NCBI RefSeq assembly: GCF_029080175.1
Contig: NZ_JARFJC010000046.1
Source: Luteipulveratus flavus
Lineage (GTDB): Bacteria > Actinomycetota > Actinomycetes > Actinomycetales > Dermatophilaceae
Length of the DNA: 64,000 bases
Direction: 5' to 3' (one strand)
In this document: positions 57,673 through 64,000 of the stretch, in pieces
Layout of the letters: every line of letters begins with the position of its first letter
Numbering within the stretch: the stretch's first letter is position 1
Made by a program: the position numbers and the translations under genes
The notes under the pieces: model-generated
The model's database searches: none
The model's input: only the letters and a program-made list of their open reading frames with translations
What the model was told of the DNA's origin: nothing

Positions 57673-59403
57673 TCAGAGGTACTGGCCGGTGTTCGCGATC
57701 TGGTCGATGGACCGGCCCGGCTCGGCACCGTCCTTGCCGTTGATGAGCGTGCGGATGTAGACGATCCGCTCGCCCTTCTTGCCGGAGATGCGCGCCCAGT
57801 CGTCCGGGTTGGTGGTGTTGGGCAGGTCCTCGTTCTCCTTGAACTCATCGACGCACGAGCGCAGCAGGTGGTCGATCCGGATGCCGTGCGAGCCGGTGGT
57901 GATCTGCTCCTTGATCGCCATCTTCTTGGCCCGGTCGACGATGTTCTGGATCATCGCGCCGGAGTTGAAGTCCTTGAAGTACAAGATCTCCTTGTCGCCG
58001 CCGGCGTAGGTGACCTCCAGGAAGCGGTTCTCCTCGATCTCGGCGTACATCCGCTCGACGGTCGCCTGGATCATCGCCTCCACGGTGGCGTCCACGGAGT
58101 CGCCGTGCTCGGCCAGGTCGTCCGCGTGCAGCGGCAGGGTGGTCGTGACGTACTTGGTGAAGATGTCCCGGGCGCTCTCGATGTCCGGGCGCTCGATCTT
58201 GATCTTCACGTCCAGCCGGCCGGGTCGCAGGATCGCGGGGTCGATCATGTCCTCGCGGTTCGAGGCGCCGATGACGATGACGTTCTCCAGCCGCTCGACG
58301 CCGTCGATCTCGGCGAGCAGCTGCGGCACGATGGTCGTCTCGACGTCGGAGGAGACGCCCGACCCGCGGGTGCGGAACAGGCTCTCCATCTCGTCGAAGA
58401 AGACCACCACGGGAGTGCCGTCGGACGACTTCTCCCGGGCCCGCTGGAAGATCAGCCGGATGTGCCGCTCGGTCTCACCGACGTACTTGTTGAGCAGCTC
58501 GGGGCCCTTGATGTTGAGGAAGTAGGACTTCGTCTCACCACGGCCGGTCTTCTCGGCGACCTTGCGCGCCAGCGACGCCGCGACCGCCTTGGCGATCAGC
58601 GTCTTGCCGCACCCCGGCGGACCGTAGAGCAGGACACCCTTCGGCGGCCGCAGCTGGTGCTCGCGGAAGAGGTCGGCGTGCAGGTACGGCAGCTCGACCG
58701 CGTCGCGGATCGCCTCGATCTGGCCGGCGAGCCCACCGATGTCCTCGTACCGGATGTCGGGGACCTCCTCCAACACCAGGTCGGCGACCTCGGCCTTCGG
58801 GATGCGCTCGAAGACGAACCCGCTGCGGCTGTCCAGCAGCAGCGAGTCCCCCACCCGGATGTCGTCCGCGGAGACGCTGTCGGCGATCCGGCAGACCCGC
58901 TCCTCGTCGGCGTGCGAGACCACGAGGACCCGCGCGGGGTCCAGGATCTCCTTGGTCGTGACGAGCTCGCCGACCTGCTCGAAGCCGACCGCAGCCACGA
59001 CGTTCAGCGCCTCGTTGAGCATCACCTCACGGCCGGGCGCCATCAGCTGCGGCTCGACCGACGGGCTCACCGCGACCCGCATCTTGCGTCCGCTGTTGAG
59101 CACGTCGGCGGTGCCGTCGTCATTGACGGCCACGACGATGCCGTACGACGCCGGCGGCTGGGCGAGCCGGTCGACCTCCCCCTTGAGCGTGACGATCTGC
59201 TCGCGCGCCTCCTTCAGGGTGCGTACGAGCCGCTCGTTCTGCGCCGAGAGCGTGCCCATCGACGACTGCAGCTGCAGGATCTGCTGCTCCATCTGGCGCT
59301 GCCGGACCGGTCCGTGCGAGGCCGAGTCACGGATGGCGTCGACCTCGTCTCGCAGGCGGTCGCGCGGGCTCTCGGAACGGGGGTCGTGAGTCGAGTCGCT
59401 CAT
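57673..59403 (-). CDS. arc: Proteasome-activating AAA ATPase ARC/Mpa
   Basis: 576 residues. An N-terminal coiled coil (RQRQMEQQILQLQSSMGTLSAQNERLVRTLKEAREQIVTLKGEV, ~34-78) binds Pup. Two OB domains follow, then an AAA domain: VLLYGPPGCGKTLIAKAVA (Walker A), PVVVFFDEMESLFRTRG (Walker B) and GASNREDMIDPAILRPGRLD (sensor/Arg finger). It ends in GQYL, the penultimate-Tyr tail that docks in the PrcA pocket. It unfolds pupylated proteins and feeds the 20S core. GAAGGAGG ribosome site before ATG 59403. Confidence 0.97.
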   Translation of the reverse strand: MSDSTHDPRSESPRDRLRDEVDAIRDSASHGPVRQRQMEQQILQLQSSMGTLSAQNERLVRTLKEAREQIVTLKGEVDRLAQPPASYGIVVAVNDDGTADVLNSGRKMRVAVSPSVEPQLMAPGREVMLNEALNVVAAVGFEQVGELVTTKEILDPARVLVVSHADEERVCRIADSVSADDIRVGDSLLLDSRSGFVFERIPKAEVADLVLEEVPDIRYEDIGGLAGQIEAIRDAVELPYLHADLFREHQLRPPKGVLLYGPPGCGKTLIAKAVAASLARKVAEKTGRGETKSYFLNIKGPELLNKYVGETERHIRLIFQRAREKSSDGTPVVVFFDEMESLFRTRGSGVSSDVETTIVPQLLAEIDGVERLENVIVIGASNREDMIDPAILRPGRLDVKIKIERPDIESARDIFTKYVTTTLPLHADDLAEHGDSVDATVEAMIQATVERMYAEIEENRFLEVTYAGGDKEILYFKDFNSGAMIQNIVDRAKKMAIKEQITTGSHGIRIDHLLRSCVDEFKENEDLPNTTNPDDWARISGKKGERIVYIRTLINGKDGAEPGRSIDQIANTGQYL

Positions 59404-59485
59404 CGTGGCCTCCTTCGCCGGGCACCCCGAAGGGGCGCGTCCACGTCATGTTCACGTGCGTAACGACCCTAACCCGCGGACCTGG

Positions 59486-60490
59486 TCACGACTCGGATTG
59501 GTCACTCAACGAGCGAGCGAGCCGCCGCACCTTCTTGTCGGAGACGGGGCGCTCGCCGAAGTCCTCGGGCGTGAGCTCCTCCCCGGTGGTCACGTCGGTG
59601 TAGCCCTTGCCCGGCCGTCGCTTGCGCAGCGGCGGCGTGACGCCGGGAGCGAGGCGCCGGGTGGTGATCAGGAAGCCGGTGTGCCCGTGCATCCGGTGCT
59701 GGGGGCGCACGGCCAGCCCCTCCAGGTGCCAACCGCGCACCAGCGACTCCCAGGCCTCCGGCTCGGTGAAGCCGCCGTGGTCCCGGGTCGCCTCGGCCAC
59801 CCGGGACAGCTGGGTCGCGGTGGCGACGTAGCTGATGAGCACGCCACCGGGCGCCAGGGCCTGCGCCACGACGTCCAGGCACTCCCAGGGCGCGAGCATG
59901 TCGAGCACCACGCGGTCGACGGTGCCGGGCTCGACCGTCTGCGGGAGCTGCTCGACCAGGTCACCGATCGTCACGCTCCAGGCCGGGTGGTCGGTGCCGA
60001 AGAACTCTCGGGCGTTCGCCTGGGCGATCCGGGCGAAGTCCTCGCGCCGTTCGAACGACAGCACCCGGCCGCTGTCGCCCACGGCGCGCAGGAGCGACAT
60101 GCTGAGCGCGCCGGAGCCGACGCCGGCCTCCACGACCGTCGCACCGGGGAAGACGTCCGCGAACGCCACGATCTGACCCGCGTCCTTGGGGTAGACGACA
60201 GCTGCACCGCGGGGCATGGACATCACGTAGTCGGACAGCAGCGGGCGCAGCGCGAGGTACTGGACGCCCGCGGTGTTGGTCACGGTCGAGCCGTCGGGCG
60301 AGCCGATCAGGTCGTCGTGCTGCAGGTGGCCGCGATGGGTGTGGAACTGCTTGCCCGCCCCGAGAGTGATGGTGTGCAGCCGGCCCTTGGGATCGGTCAG
60401 CTGGACCCGCTCACCCTCGACGAACGGCCCCCGGCGCCCTGCGGCTCCGGTCGGGATCGCGGGGTCGGGCACGGCTGGGTCGGTGGTCAT
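59486..60490 (-). CDS. trmI: tRNA (adenine58-N1)-methyltransferase TrmI
   Basis: 334 residues. An N-terminal beta domain (GPFVEGERVQLTDPKGRLHTITLGAGKQFHTHRGHLQHDDLIGSPDGSTVTNTAGVQYLALRPLLSDYVMSMPRGAAVVYPKDAGQIV) precedes a class I methyltransferase (TVVEAGVGSGALSMSLLRAVG, then SFERREDFARIAQANAREF, VVLDMLAPWECLD). It makes m1A58 in tRNA T-loops, as in M. tuberculosis Rv2118c. Start ATG 60490 with TAGACT 8 nt upstream. It is next to arc in most actinobacteria. Confidence 0.94.
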   Translation of the reverse strand: MTTDPAVPDPAIPTGAAGRRGPFVEGERVQLTDPKGRLHTITLGAGKQFHTHRGHLQHDDLIGSPDGSTVTNTAGVQYLALRPLLSDYVMSMPRGAAVVYPKDAGQIVAFADVFPGATVVEAGVGSGALSMSLLRAVGDSGRVLSFERREDFARIAQANAREFFGTDHPAWSVTIGDLVEQLPQTVEPGTVDRVVLDMLAPWECLDVVAQALAPGGVLISYVATATQLSRVAEATRDHGGFTEPEAWESLVRGWHLEGLAVRPQHRMHGHTGFLITTRRLAPGVTPPLRKRRPGKGYTDVTTGEELTPEDFGERPVSDKKVRRLARSLSDQSES

Positions 60491-60498
60491 GAGGGGTC

Positions 60499-60504
60499 AG
60501 TCTA
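60499..60504 (-). promoter_or_regulatory. Candidate -10 element of trmI
   Basis: TAGACT on the minus strand ends 8 nt before ATG 60490. Confidence 0.4.
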
Positions 60505-60522
60505 GGTACGCAGCTCGCGGGC

Positions 60523-61659
60523 TCACGCCGTGCCGTCGGCCCGCTCCAGCGCGGCCGCGAGATCGCGCACCGTGACCAGGCCCGCCGACGGCGGCCGCTC
60601 CTGCGTGATCACCGCCAGCTCCTCGGCCCCGGACGCGTGCACCGCCTGGATCACCGGGGTGACGTCGGCGTCCAGGCTCGGCACCTGGACGACCCACCCG
60701 ACCGGCTGGGCGCGCGCGACCGAGCCGGCCGTCGTACGGGCTCGGGCGGTTGCGGGGACCAGCTCGAGCGCGGCCGGGTCGACCAGCCCCCAGACGCCGT
60801 TCTCGGGGTTGTGCACCGCCACCGAACCGCCCCGCGGGTCCAGCTGGGTGAGCGGCGTGCTGTCCGCGACCACGTACAGCGGCCGCACGACCGAGCGCAG
60901 CGGGACCCGGTCGACGAGGCGGCGAGCGGTGCCGGCCCGCACCGAGGAGCTCGCGCCGACCCACAGGAAGGTCCCCAGGAAGGCCGCCCAGGCGACCGTC
61001 AGCAGCGACGGCGACTCACCGCGCAGCAGCGGCAGCAGCAGGGCCCAGGCGAGGACCAGGACGGTCACGACCCGGCCGCACCAGCCGGCCACGACCATGC
61101 CGGTGGACCGCGAGCCGGTGATCTTCCAGACCAGCGCGTCGACGAGGTAGCCGCCGTCCAGGGGCAGCCCCGGCAGCAGGTTGAAGCCGGCGACGAAGGC
61201 GTTGCTGACCGCGACGGCCGCGACCAGCAGGTGCGGGACGTCGTACGGCATCACGGGCAGCAGCAGCCAGGCGCCGAGGGCGATCACGCCGTTGCTGATC
61301 GGACCGACGACGGCGACCAGCGCCGTGGAGGCCGGCGAGGTGTCGGCGTGCTCGTACGCGGTGTGACCGCCCCACAGGTCCGCGACGATGCGCGAGACTC
61401 GGTAACCCCGCGCCTGGCCCATGATCGCGTGCGACGCCTCGTGCACGAGGACGGACATGAGCAGCAGGACGGCGTAGAGGGCGGCGACGAGGTACGCGGC
61501 GGCACCCAGGTCGGGCAGGGCCCGCTGCAGCGGGGGCCCGAACGCGGCGACGATGACCACGAAGATGATCGGCCAGCTGCGCCCGAGGTAGACCGGCACG
61601 CCGCGCAGGGTCGCGATCCTCCAGCCCGGCGCCGCGCCGGACGCGTCGGCTCCAGACAT
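60523..61659 (-). CDS. Site-2-protease-like (M50) membrane metalloprotease with a CBS-like tail
   Basis: 378 residues. Six membrane segments. LMSVLVHEASHAIMGQARG holds the HExxH zinc motif, and FNLLPGLPLDGGYLVDALVW the LDG third-ligand motif of the family. The C-terminal ~110 residues (LDADVTPVIQAVHASGAEELAVITQERPPSAGLVTVRDLAAALE) resemble a CBS module. Relatives (Rip-like, SpoIVFB group) cleave membrane-spanning proteins such as anti-sigma factors. The substrate here is unknown. ATG 61659 with TAGGCT 6 nt upstream. Confidence 0.9.
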   Translation of the reverse strand: MSGADASGAAPGWRIATLRGVPVYLGRSWPIIFVVIVAAFGPPLQRALPDLGAAAYLVAALYAVLLLMSVLVHEASHAIMGQARGYRVSRIVADLWGGHTAYEHADTSPASTALVAVVGPISNGVIALGAWLLLPVMPYDVPHLLVAAVAVSNAFVAGFNLLPGLPLDGGYLVDALVWKITGSRSTGMVVAGWCGRVVTVLVLAWALLLPLLRGESPSLLTVAWAAFLGTFLWVGASSSVRAGTARRLVDRVPLRSVVRPLYVVADSTPLTQLDPRGGSVAVHNPENGVWGLVDPAALELVPATARARTTAGSVARAQPVGWVVQVPSLDADVTPVIQAVHASGAEELAVITQERPPSAGLVTVRDLAAALERADGTA

Positions 61660-61665
61660 GCGACG

Positions 61666-61671
61666 AGCCTA
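61666..61671 (-). promoter_or_regulatory. Candidate -10 element, leaderless start of the M50 gene
   Basis: TAGGCT on the minus strand ends 6 nt before ATG 61659. Confidence 0.55.
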
Positions 61672-61709
61672 GCTGTGGACGCCGGCGCGACGATGTCGGT
61701 CCTCCCGCC

Positions 61710-61715
61710 TACAGT
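61710..61715 (+). promoter_or_regulatory. Candidate -10 element, leaderless start of the RecB-like gene
   Basis: TACAGT ends 7 nt before ATG 61723. Confidence 0.55.
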
Positions 61716-61722
61716 GCCGTGC

Positions 61723-62565
61723 ATGGTCGCCGCCCTGTCCCCGAGCCGCGCTGCCGACTTCATGCAGTGCCCGCTCCTCTACCGCTTCCGGGTCGTCGAC
61801 CGGCTGCCCGAGGCGCCCAGTGCAGCGGCCGCTCGCGGCACCCTCGTGCACGCTGTGCTGGAGCGCCTCTTCGACGCTCCCGCCACCGAGCGCACCGTCG
61901 ACGCCGCCCGCGCGCTGATCGAGCCGCAGTGGGCCGCACTGGTCGAGGCCGAGCCCGCGCTGGCCGAGCTGGTCGGTGACGACGCCGCCGCCCACGCGGC
62001 GTGGCTGACCGAGGCGGCGCGGCTGGTCGAGCGCTGGTTCCTGCTGGAGGACCCGACGCGGCTGGAGCCGGCCGAGCGCGAGCTCTACGTCGAGGTCGAC
62101 CTGGACGGCCTGCTCCTGCGGGGGTACGTCGACCGCCTCGACGTCGCACCGACCGGCGAGATCCGGGTCGTCGACTACAAGACGGGACGCGCGCCGTCGG
62201 AGCTGTTCGAGGCCAAGGCGCTGTTCCAGATGAAGTTCTACGCGCTCGTGCTGTGGCGCACCCGCGGGGTCGTCCCCCGCATGCTGCAGCTGGTCTACCT
62301 CGGCAACAGCGAGCTGGTCCGGTACGCACCGGAGGAGGCGGACCTGCTGGCGACCGAGCGCAAGATCAAGGCGCTCTGGGCCGCGATCGAGCGGGCCGCA
62401 CAGACCGGCGACTGGCGGCCGCGTGCGTCCCGGCTGTGCGACTGGTGCGACCACCGGGCGCTCTGCCCGGAGTGGGGCGGCACTCCCCCGCCGCTGCCGG
62501 AGGACTCCAGCCAACGTGCGCTCGACCCACGGCGCACCGGCGAGGTCGAGGTCGCCGTTGACTGA
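61723..62565 (+). CDS. RecB-family Fe-S nuclease (Cas4/PD-(D/E)XK type)
   Basis: 280 residues. LSPSRAADFMQCPLLYRFRVVDRLPE gives the first Cys, GTLVHAVLERLF the catalytic His, IRVVDYKTGRAP the D-x-K of the PD-(D/E)XK core, and RLCDWCDHRALCPEWGG the three C-terminal cysteines of a 4Fe-4S cluster as in AddB and Cas4. It should be a DNA exonuclease. The homologue Rv2119 lies in the same place in M. tuberculosis. Partner and DNA substrate unknown; no helicase is adjacent. Confidence 0.9.
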   Translation: MVAALSPSRAADFMQCPLLYRFRVVDRLPEAPSAAAARGTLVHAVLERLFDAPATERTVDAARALIEPQWAALVEAEPALAELVGDDAAAHAAWLTEAARLVERWFLLEDPTRLEPAERELYVEVDLDGLLLRGYVDRLDVAPTGEIRVVDYKTGRAPSELFEAKALFQMKFYALVLWRTRGVVPRMLQLVYLGNSELVRYAPEEADLLATERKIKALWAAIERAAQTGDWRPRASRLCDWCDHRALCPEWGGTPPPLPEDSSQRALDPRRTGEVEVAVD

Positions 62566-62584
62566 CACCGGCGGTCCGCGCGCC

Positions 62585-63226
62585 ATGCGTCCGTACGTGC
62601 TGGTCCGCTACAACGACGTAGTCCGGCAGCGCCATCCGCGGGCCGACGAGGACGTCCACTTCGCCGAGTCGGTCGTGGAGGCGGTGCTGGAGGACCTGAC
62701 CGCGCCCGGCGACCGGGTGCTCGACCCGTTCGCCGGCTTCGGGACGACGTTGCGGGTCGCCGAGCAGATGGGTCGCCACGCCGTCGGCGTCGAGATGCTG
62801 CCCGCCCGGTGCGACATCATCCGGTCGAGCACGCAGCAACCGGTGGTGCAGGGCGACGCTCGCGAGCTGGCGACGCTCGTCGAGGGCCCGTTCGACCTGG
62901 TGCTCAGCTCTCCGCCGTACATGACCGAGTACGACCACCCGGAGGATCCGCTGGCGGCGTACGGCAGCGACGGGCCCGGGTATGCGACCTACCTGACTCA
63001 GCTGACCGACGTGATGGAGCAGGCGGTCTCGTTGCTGCGACCGCAGGGATACCTCGTCCTCAATGTCGCGAACATCGCCTCGCCCGGGCACTTCACCCCG
63101 CTGGCGTGGGACGTCGCCCGGTCGGTGACCCGCGTGGCCCGGCTCGTCCAGGACGTCATGGTCTGCTGGGACCACCCGCTGGGCGACCTCGCCGGCGACT
63201 ACCTGCTGGTCTTCCGAGCGCCCTGA
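62585..63226 (+). CDS. DNA methyltransferase-fold protein with an SPPY motif
   Basis: 213 residues. RVLDPFAGFGTTLRVAEQMGRHAVGVEM is the SAM motif I, and FDLVLSSPPYMTEYDHPEDP the catalytic motif IV. SPPY is the form common in N4-cytosine methyltransferases (D/N-PPY in N6-adenine). Motif I precedes motif IV, the alpha/gamma order. No target-recognition domain is evident, so it may modify RNA or act with another protein. It starts 19 nt after the RecB-like gene; TTG 62558 is an alternative start overlapping that gene. Confidence 0.8.
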   Translation: MRPYVLVRYNDVVRQRHPRADEDVHFAESVVEAVLEDLTAPGDRVLDPFAGFGTTLRVAEQMGRHAVGVEMLPARCDIIRSSTQQPVVQGDARELATLVEGPFDLVLSSPPYMTEYDHPEDPLAAYGSDGPGYATYLTQLTDVMEQAVSLLRPQGYLVLNVANIASPGHFTPLAWDVARSVTRVARLVQDVMVCWDHPLGDLAGDYLLVFRAP

Positions 63227-63428
63227 TCGCTCTGCCGGGTGCCGACGCCACAGCAGGCGTTGCCATCACTTGACCGTTTCTTTACACGTTCGTGGTGATC
63301 GCGAAAAGAGCGCTCCGGCTGCGATCCGCGGCGACATACTCAACTCACCGGCATGCCGTCACGGGGGACGCAGCCGGTCGATGTCGTCCTGGACCGCAGG
63401 AGCGGTCCGTTGACCACAAGGGGAGACC
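63227..63428 (+). promoter_or_regulatory. Upstream region of the surface-protein gene
   Basis: 202 nt without a gene. TTGACC at 63272-63277 and CATACT near 63336 are possible promoter elements but are not at a standard spacing to one another. A GGGGAG ribosome site lies 4 nt before ATG 63429. Confidence 0.3.
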
Positions 63429-64000
63429 ATGACCTCCGCACGTAACCGCAACCTGTTCGTCGCCGTGGGAATCACGGCCAGTCTCGGCGTCGGCGCCGTC
63501 GCAGCGACCAGCGCCATGGCTGATCCGCCCGGCAACAACGGGACGGTGAAGGTCCACGAGCTCGGCACCCCGGCGGGCACGGAGAGCAACGACCCGAAGC
63601 TGTGTGTGTTCAACTTCGAGGCCTTCGATCTCGACGCCAACCAGACCGGCAACATCACCATCCTGCCGCAGGGCGGCGACACCGACACGACCGACAGCCT
63701 CACCCTGACGCTGACGACCGACGCCAACGGTGACGGCGCGACGGCATACGTCAACGACGGCGGTGCGCTGACGCTGGACGACGGCCACTACAAGGCCACC
63801 CTGGACAACAAGTTCGGCACCGACCCGGGCGACAAGGCGAAGACGAAGGTCTTCAAGATCAACTGCGAGACGTCGACGACGACCACGAGCACCACCACGA
63901 CCTCGTCCACGAGCAGCACGACCCCGCCGGAGACCACCAGCACCACCCCGCCGGAGACCACCAGCACCACCCCGCCGGAGACCACCAGCACCACCCCGCC
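63429..64000 (+). CDS. Secreted or wall-anchored protein with a TTPPETTS-repeat stalk (cut by window edge)
   Basis: 190 complete codons are visible, open at the right edge. A signal peptide (MTSARNRNLFVAVGITASLGV...) is cleaved near AMA-DP (residue ~33). The ~105-residue globular domain has two cysteines (LCVFNFEAFDLDANQTGN and FKINCETS) and beta-rich acidic strands; it resembles other actinobacterial secreted domains but I assign no function. From residue ~143 a Thr/Ser/Pro/Glu stalk begins, with 8-residue TTPPETTS repeats. A cell-wall anchor probably follows beyond the window. Confidence 0.8.
   Translation, partial: MTSARNRNLFVAVGITASLGVGAVAATSAMADPPGNNGTVKVHELGTPAGTESNDPKLCVFNFEAFDLDANQTGNITILPQGGDTDTTDSLTLTLTTDANGDGATAYVNDGGALTLDDGHYKATLDNKFGTDPGDKAKTKVFKINCETSTTTTSTTTTSSTSSTTPPETTSTTPPETTSTTPPETTSTTP
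63915..64000 (+). repeat. 24-bp tandem repeat encoding STTPPETT
   Basis: Units at 63915-63938, 63939-63962 and 63963-63986 and a partial one to 64000, in frame. The last three are identical; the first differs at one base. Such arrays vary in copy number. Confidence 0.85.

Noticed and set aside
63915..64000. CRISPR array
   Set aside because: The 24-bp units are contiguous with no spacers and are in frame with a secreted protein; they are coding repeats.

Overview
The window is GC-rich bacterial chromosome from an actinobacterium. It carries a complete Pup-proteasome locus (arc/mpa, dop, pup, prcB, prcA, pafA, pafB, pafC), RbpA, the Ppm/Lnt pair, a HelY-type helicase beside tatA-tatC, and subtilisin-inhibitor-like secreted proteins. 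The proteasome, FKBP, paf, tat and helY order is the usual actinobacterial one. A member of the Micrococcales is my best guess, but the genus cannot be fixed from this sequence. No rRNA, tRNA, IS element, prophage or CRISPR array was found.

Layout. 1-6.2 kb: a cut histidine phosphatase, OsmC, SRPBCC, a Sua5/YciO protein, a ComB-like phosphatase, three tandem SSI-family protease inhibitors and an alpha/beta hydrolase. 6.2-11.7 kb: DNA polymerase IV with a LexA (SOS) box, the 23S rRNA methyltransferase RlmC, and small enzymes. At 10663-10690 there is a near-canonical dif (XerC/XerD) site, with a degenerate inverted copy at 7538 and a half-site at 10926, so this is probably the replication terminus. 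To its right 34 of 49 genes lie on the minus strand, that is, they run toward dif. 11.7-24 kb: an alditol oxidase, a UvrA-like ATPase, an AraC regulator, a YcaQ-like protein, a Ser/Thr kinase, a PadR regulator, a Tat-exported flavoprotein and a UMF1-type transporter.

24-31.6 kb: rbpA under a SigR/SigH-type promoter, then fxsA, ppm and lnt, with a possible small structured RNA upstream of lnt. An amidohydrolase, an Lrp regulator and a 5'-3' exonuclease follow. 31.6-43 kb: helY, tatC, tatA, pafC and pafB, then DUF3866, two FKBPs and pafA. 43-48 kb: a reductase and a heterodimeric ABC exporter. 48-51.6 kb: prcA, prcB, pup and dop. 51.6-57 kb: an accessory insert (alpha-amylase, oxidoreductase, esterase, MFS-Ig fusion). 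57-64 kb: arc, trmI, an M50 protease, a RecB-like nuclease, an SPPY methyltransferase, and the start of a repeat-rich secreted protein.

How the genes work together. Dop deamidates Pup from Gln to Glu, PafA ligates it to target lysines, ARC/Mpa unfolds the tagged protein through its GQYL tail, and PrcA/PrcB degrades it. PafB/PafC are the DNA-damage transcription regulators of this locus, and DinB carries a LexA box, so both damage-response branches are present. TatA/TatC can export the RR-signal flavoprotein. Ppm and Lnt serve envelope mannosylation and lipoprotein acylation.

A recurring feature is a TANNNT (or CANNNT) hexamer ending 6-8 nt before the start codon in more than 20 genes. This is the layout of leaderless transcripts and was used to choose several starts.
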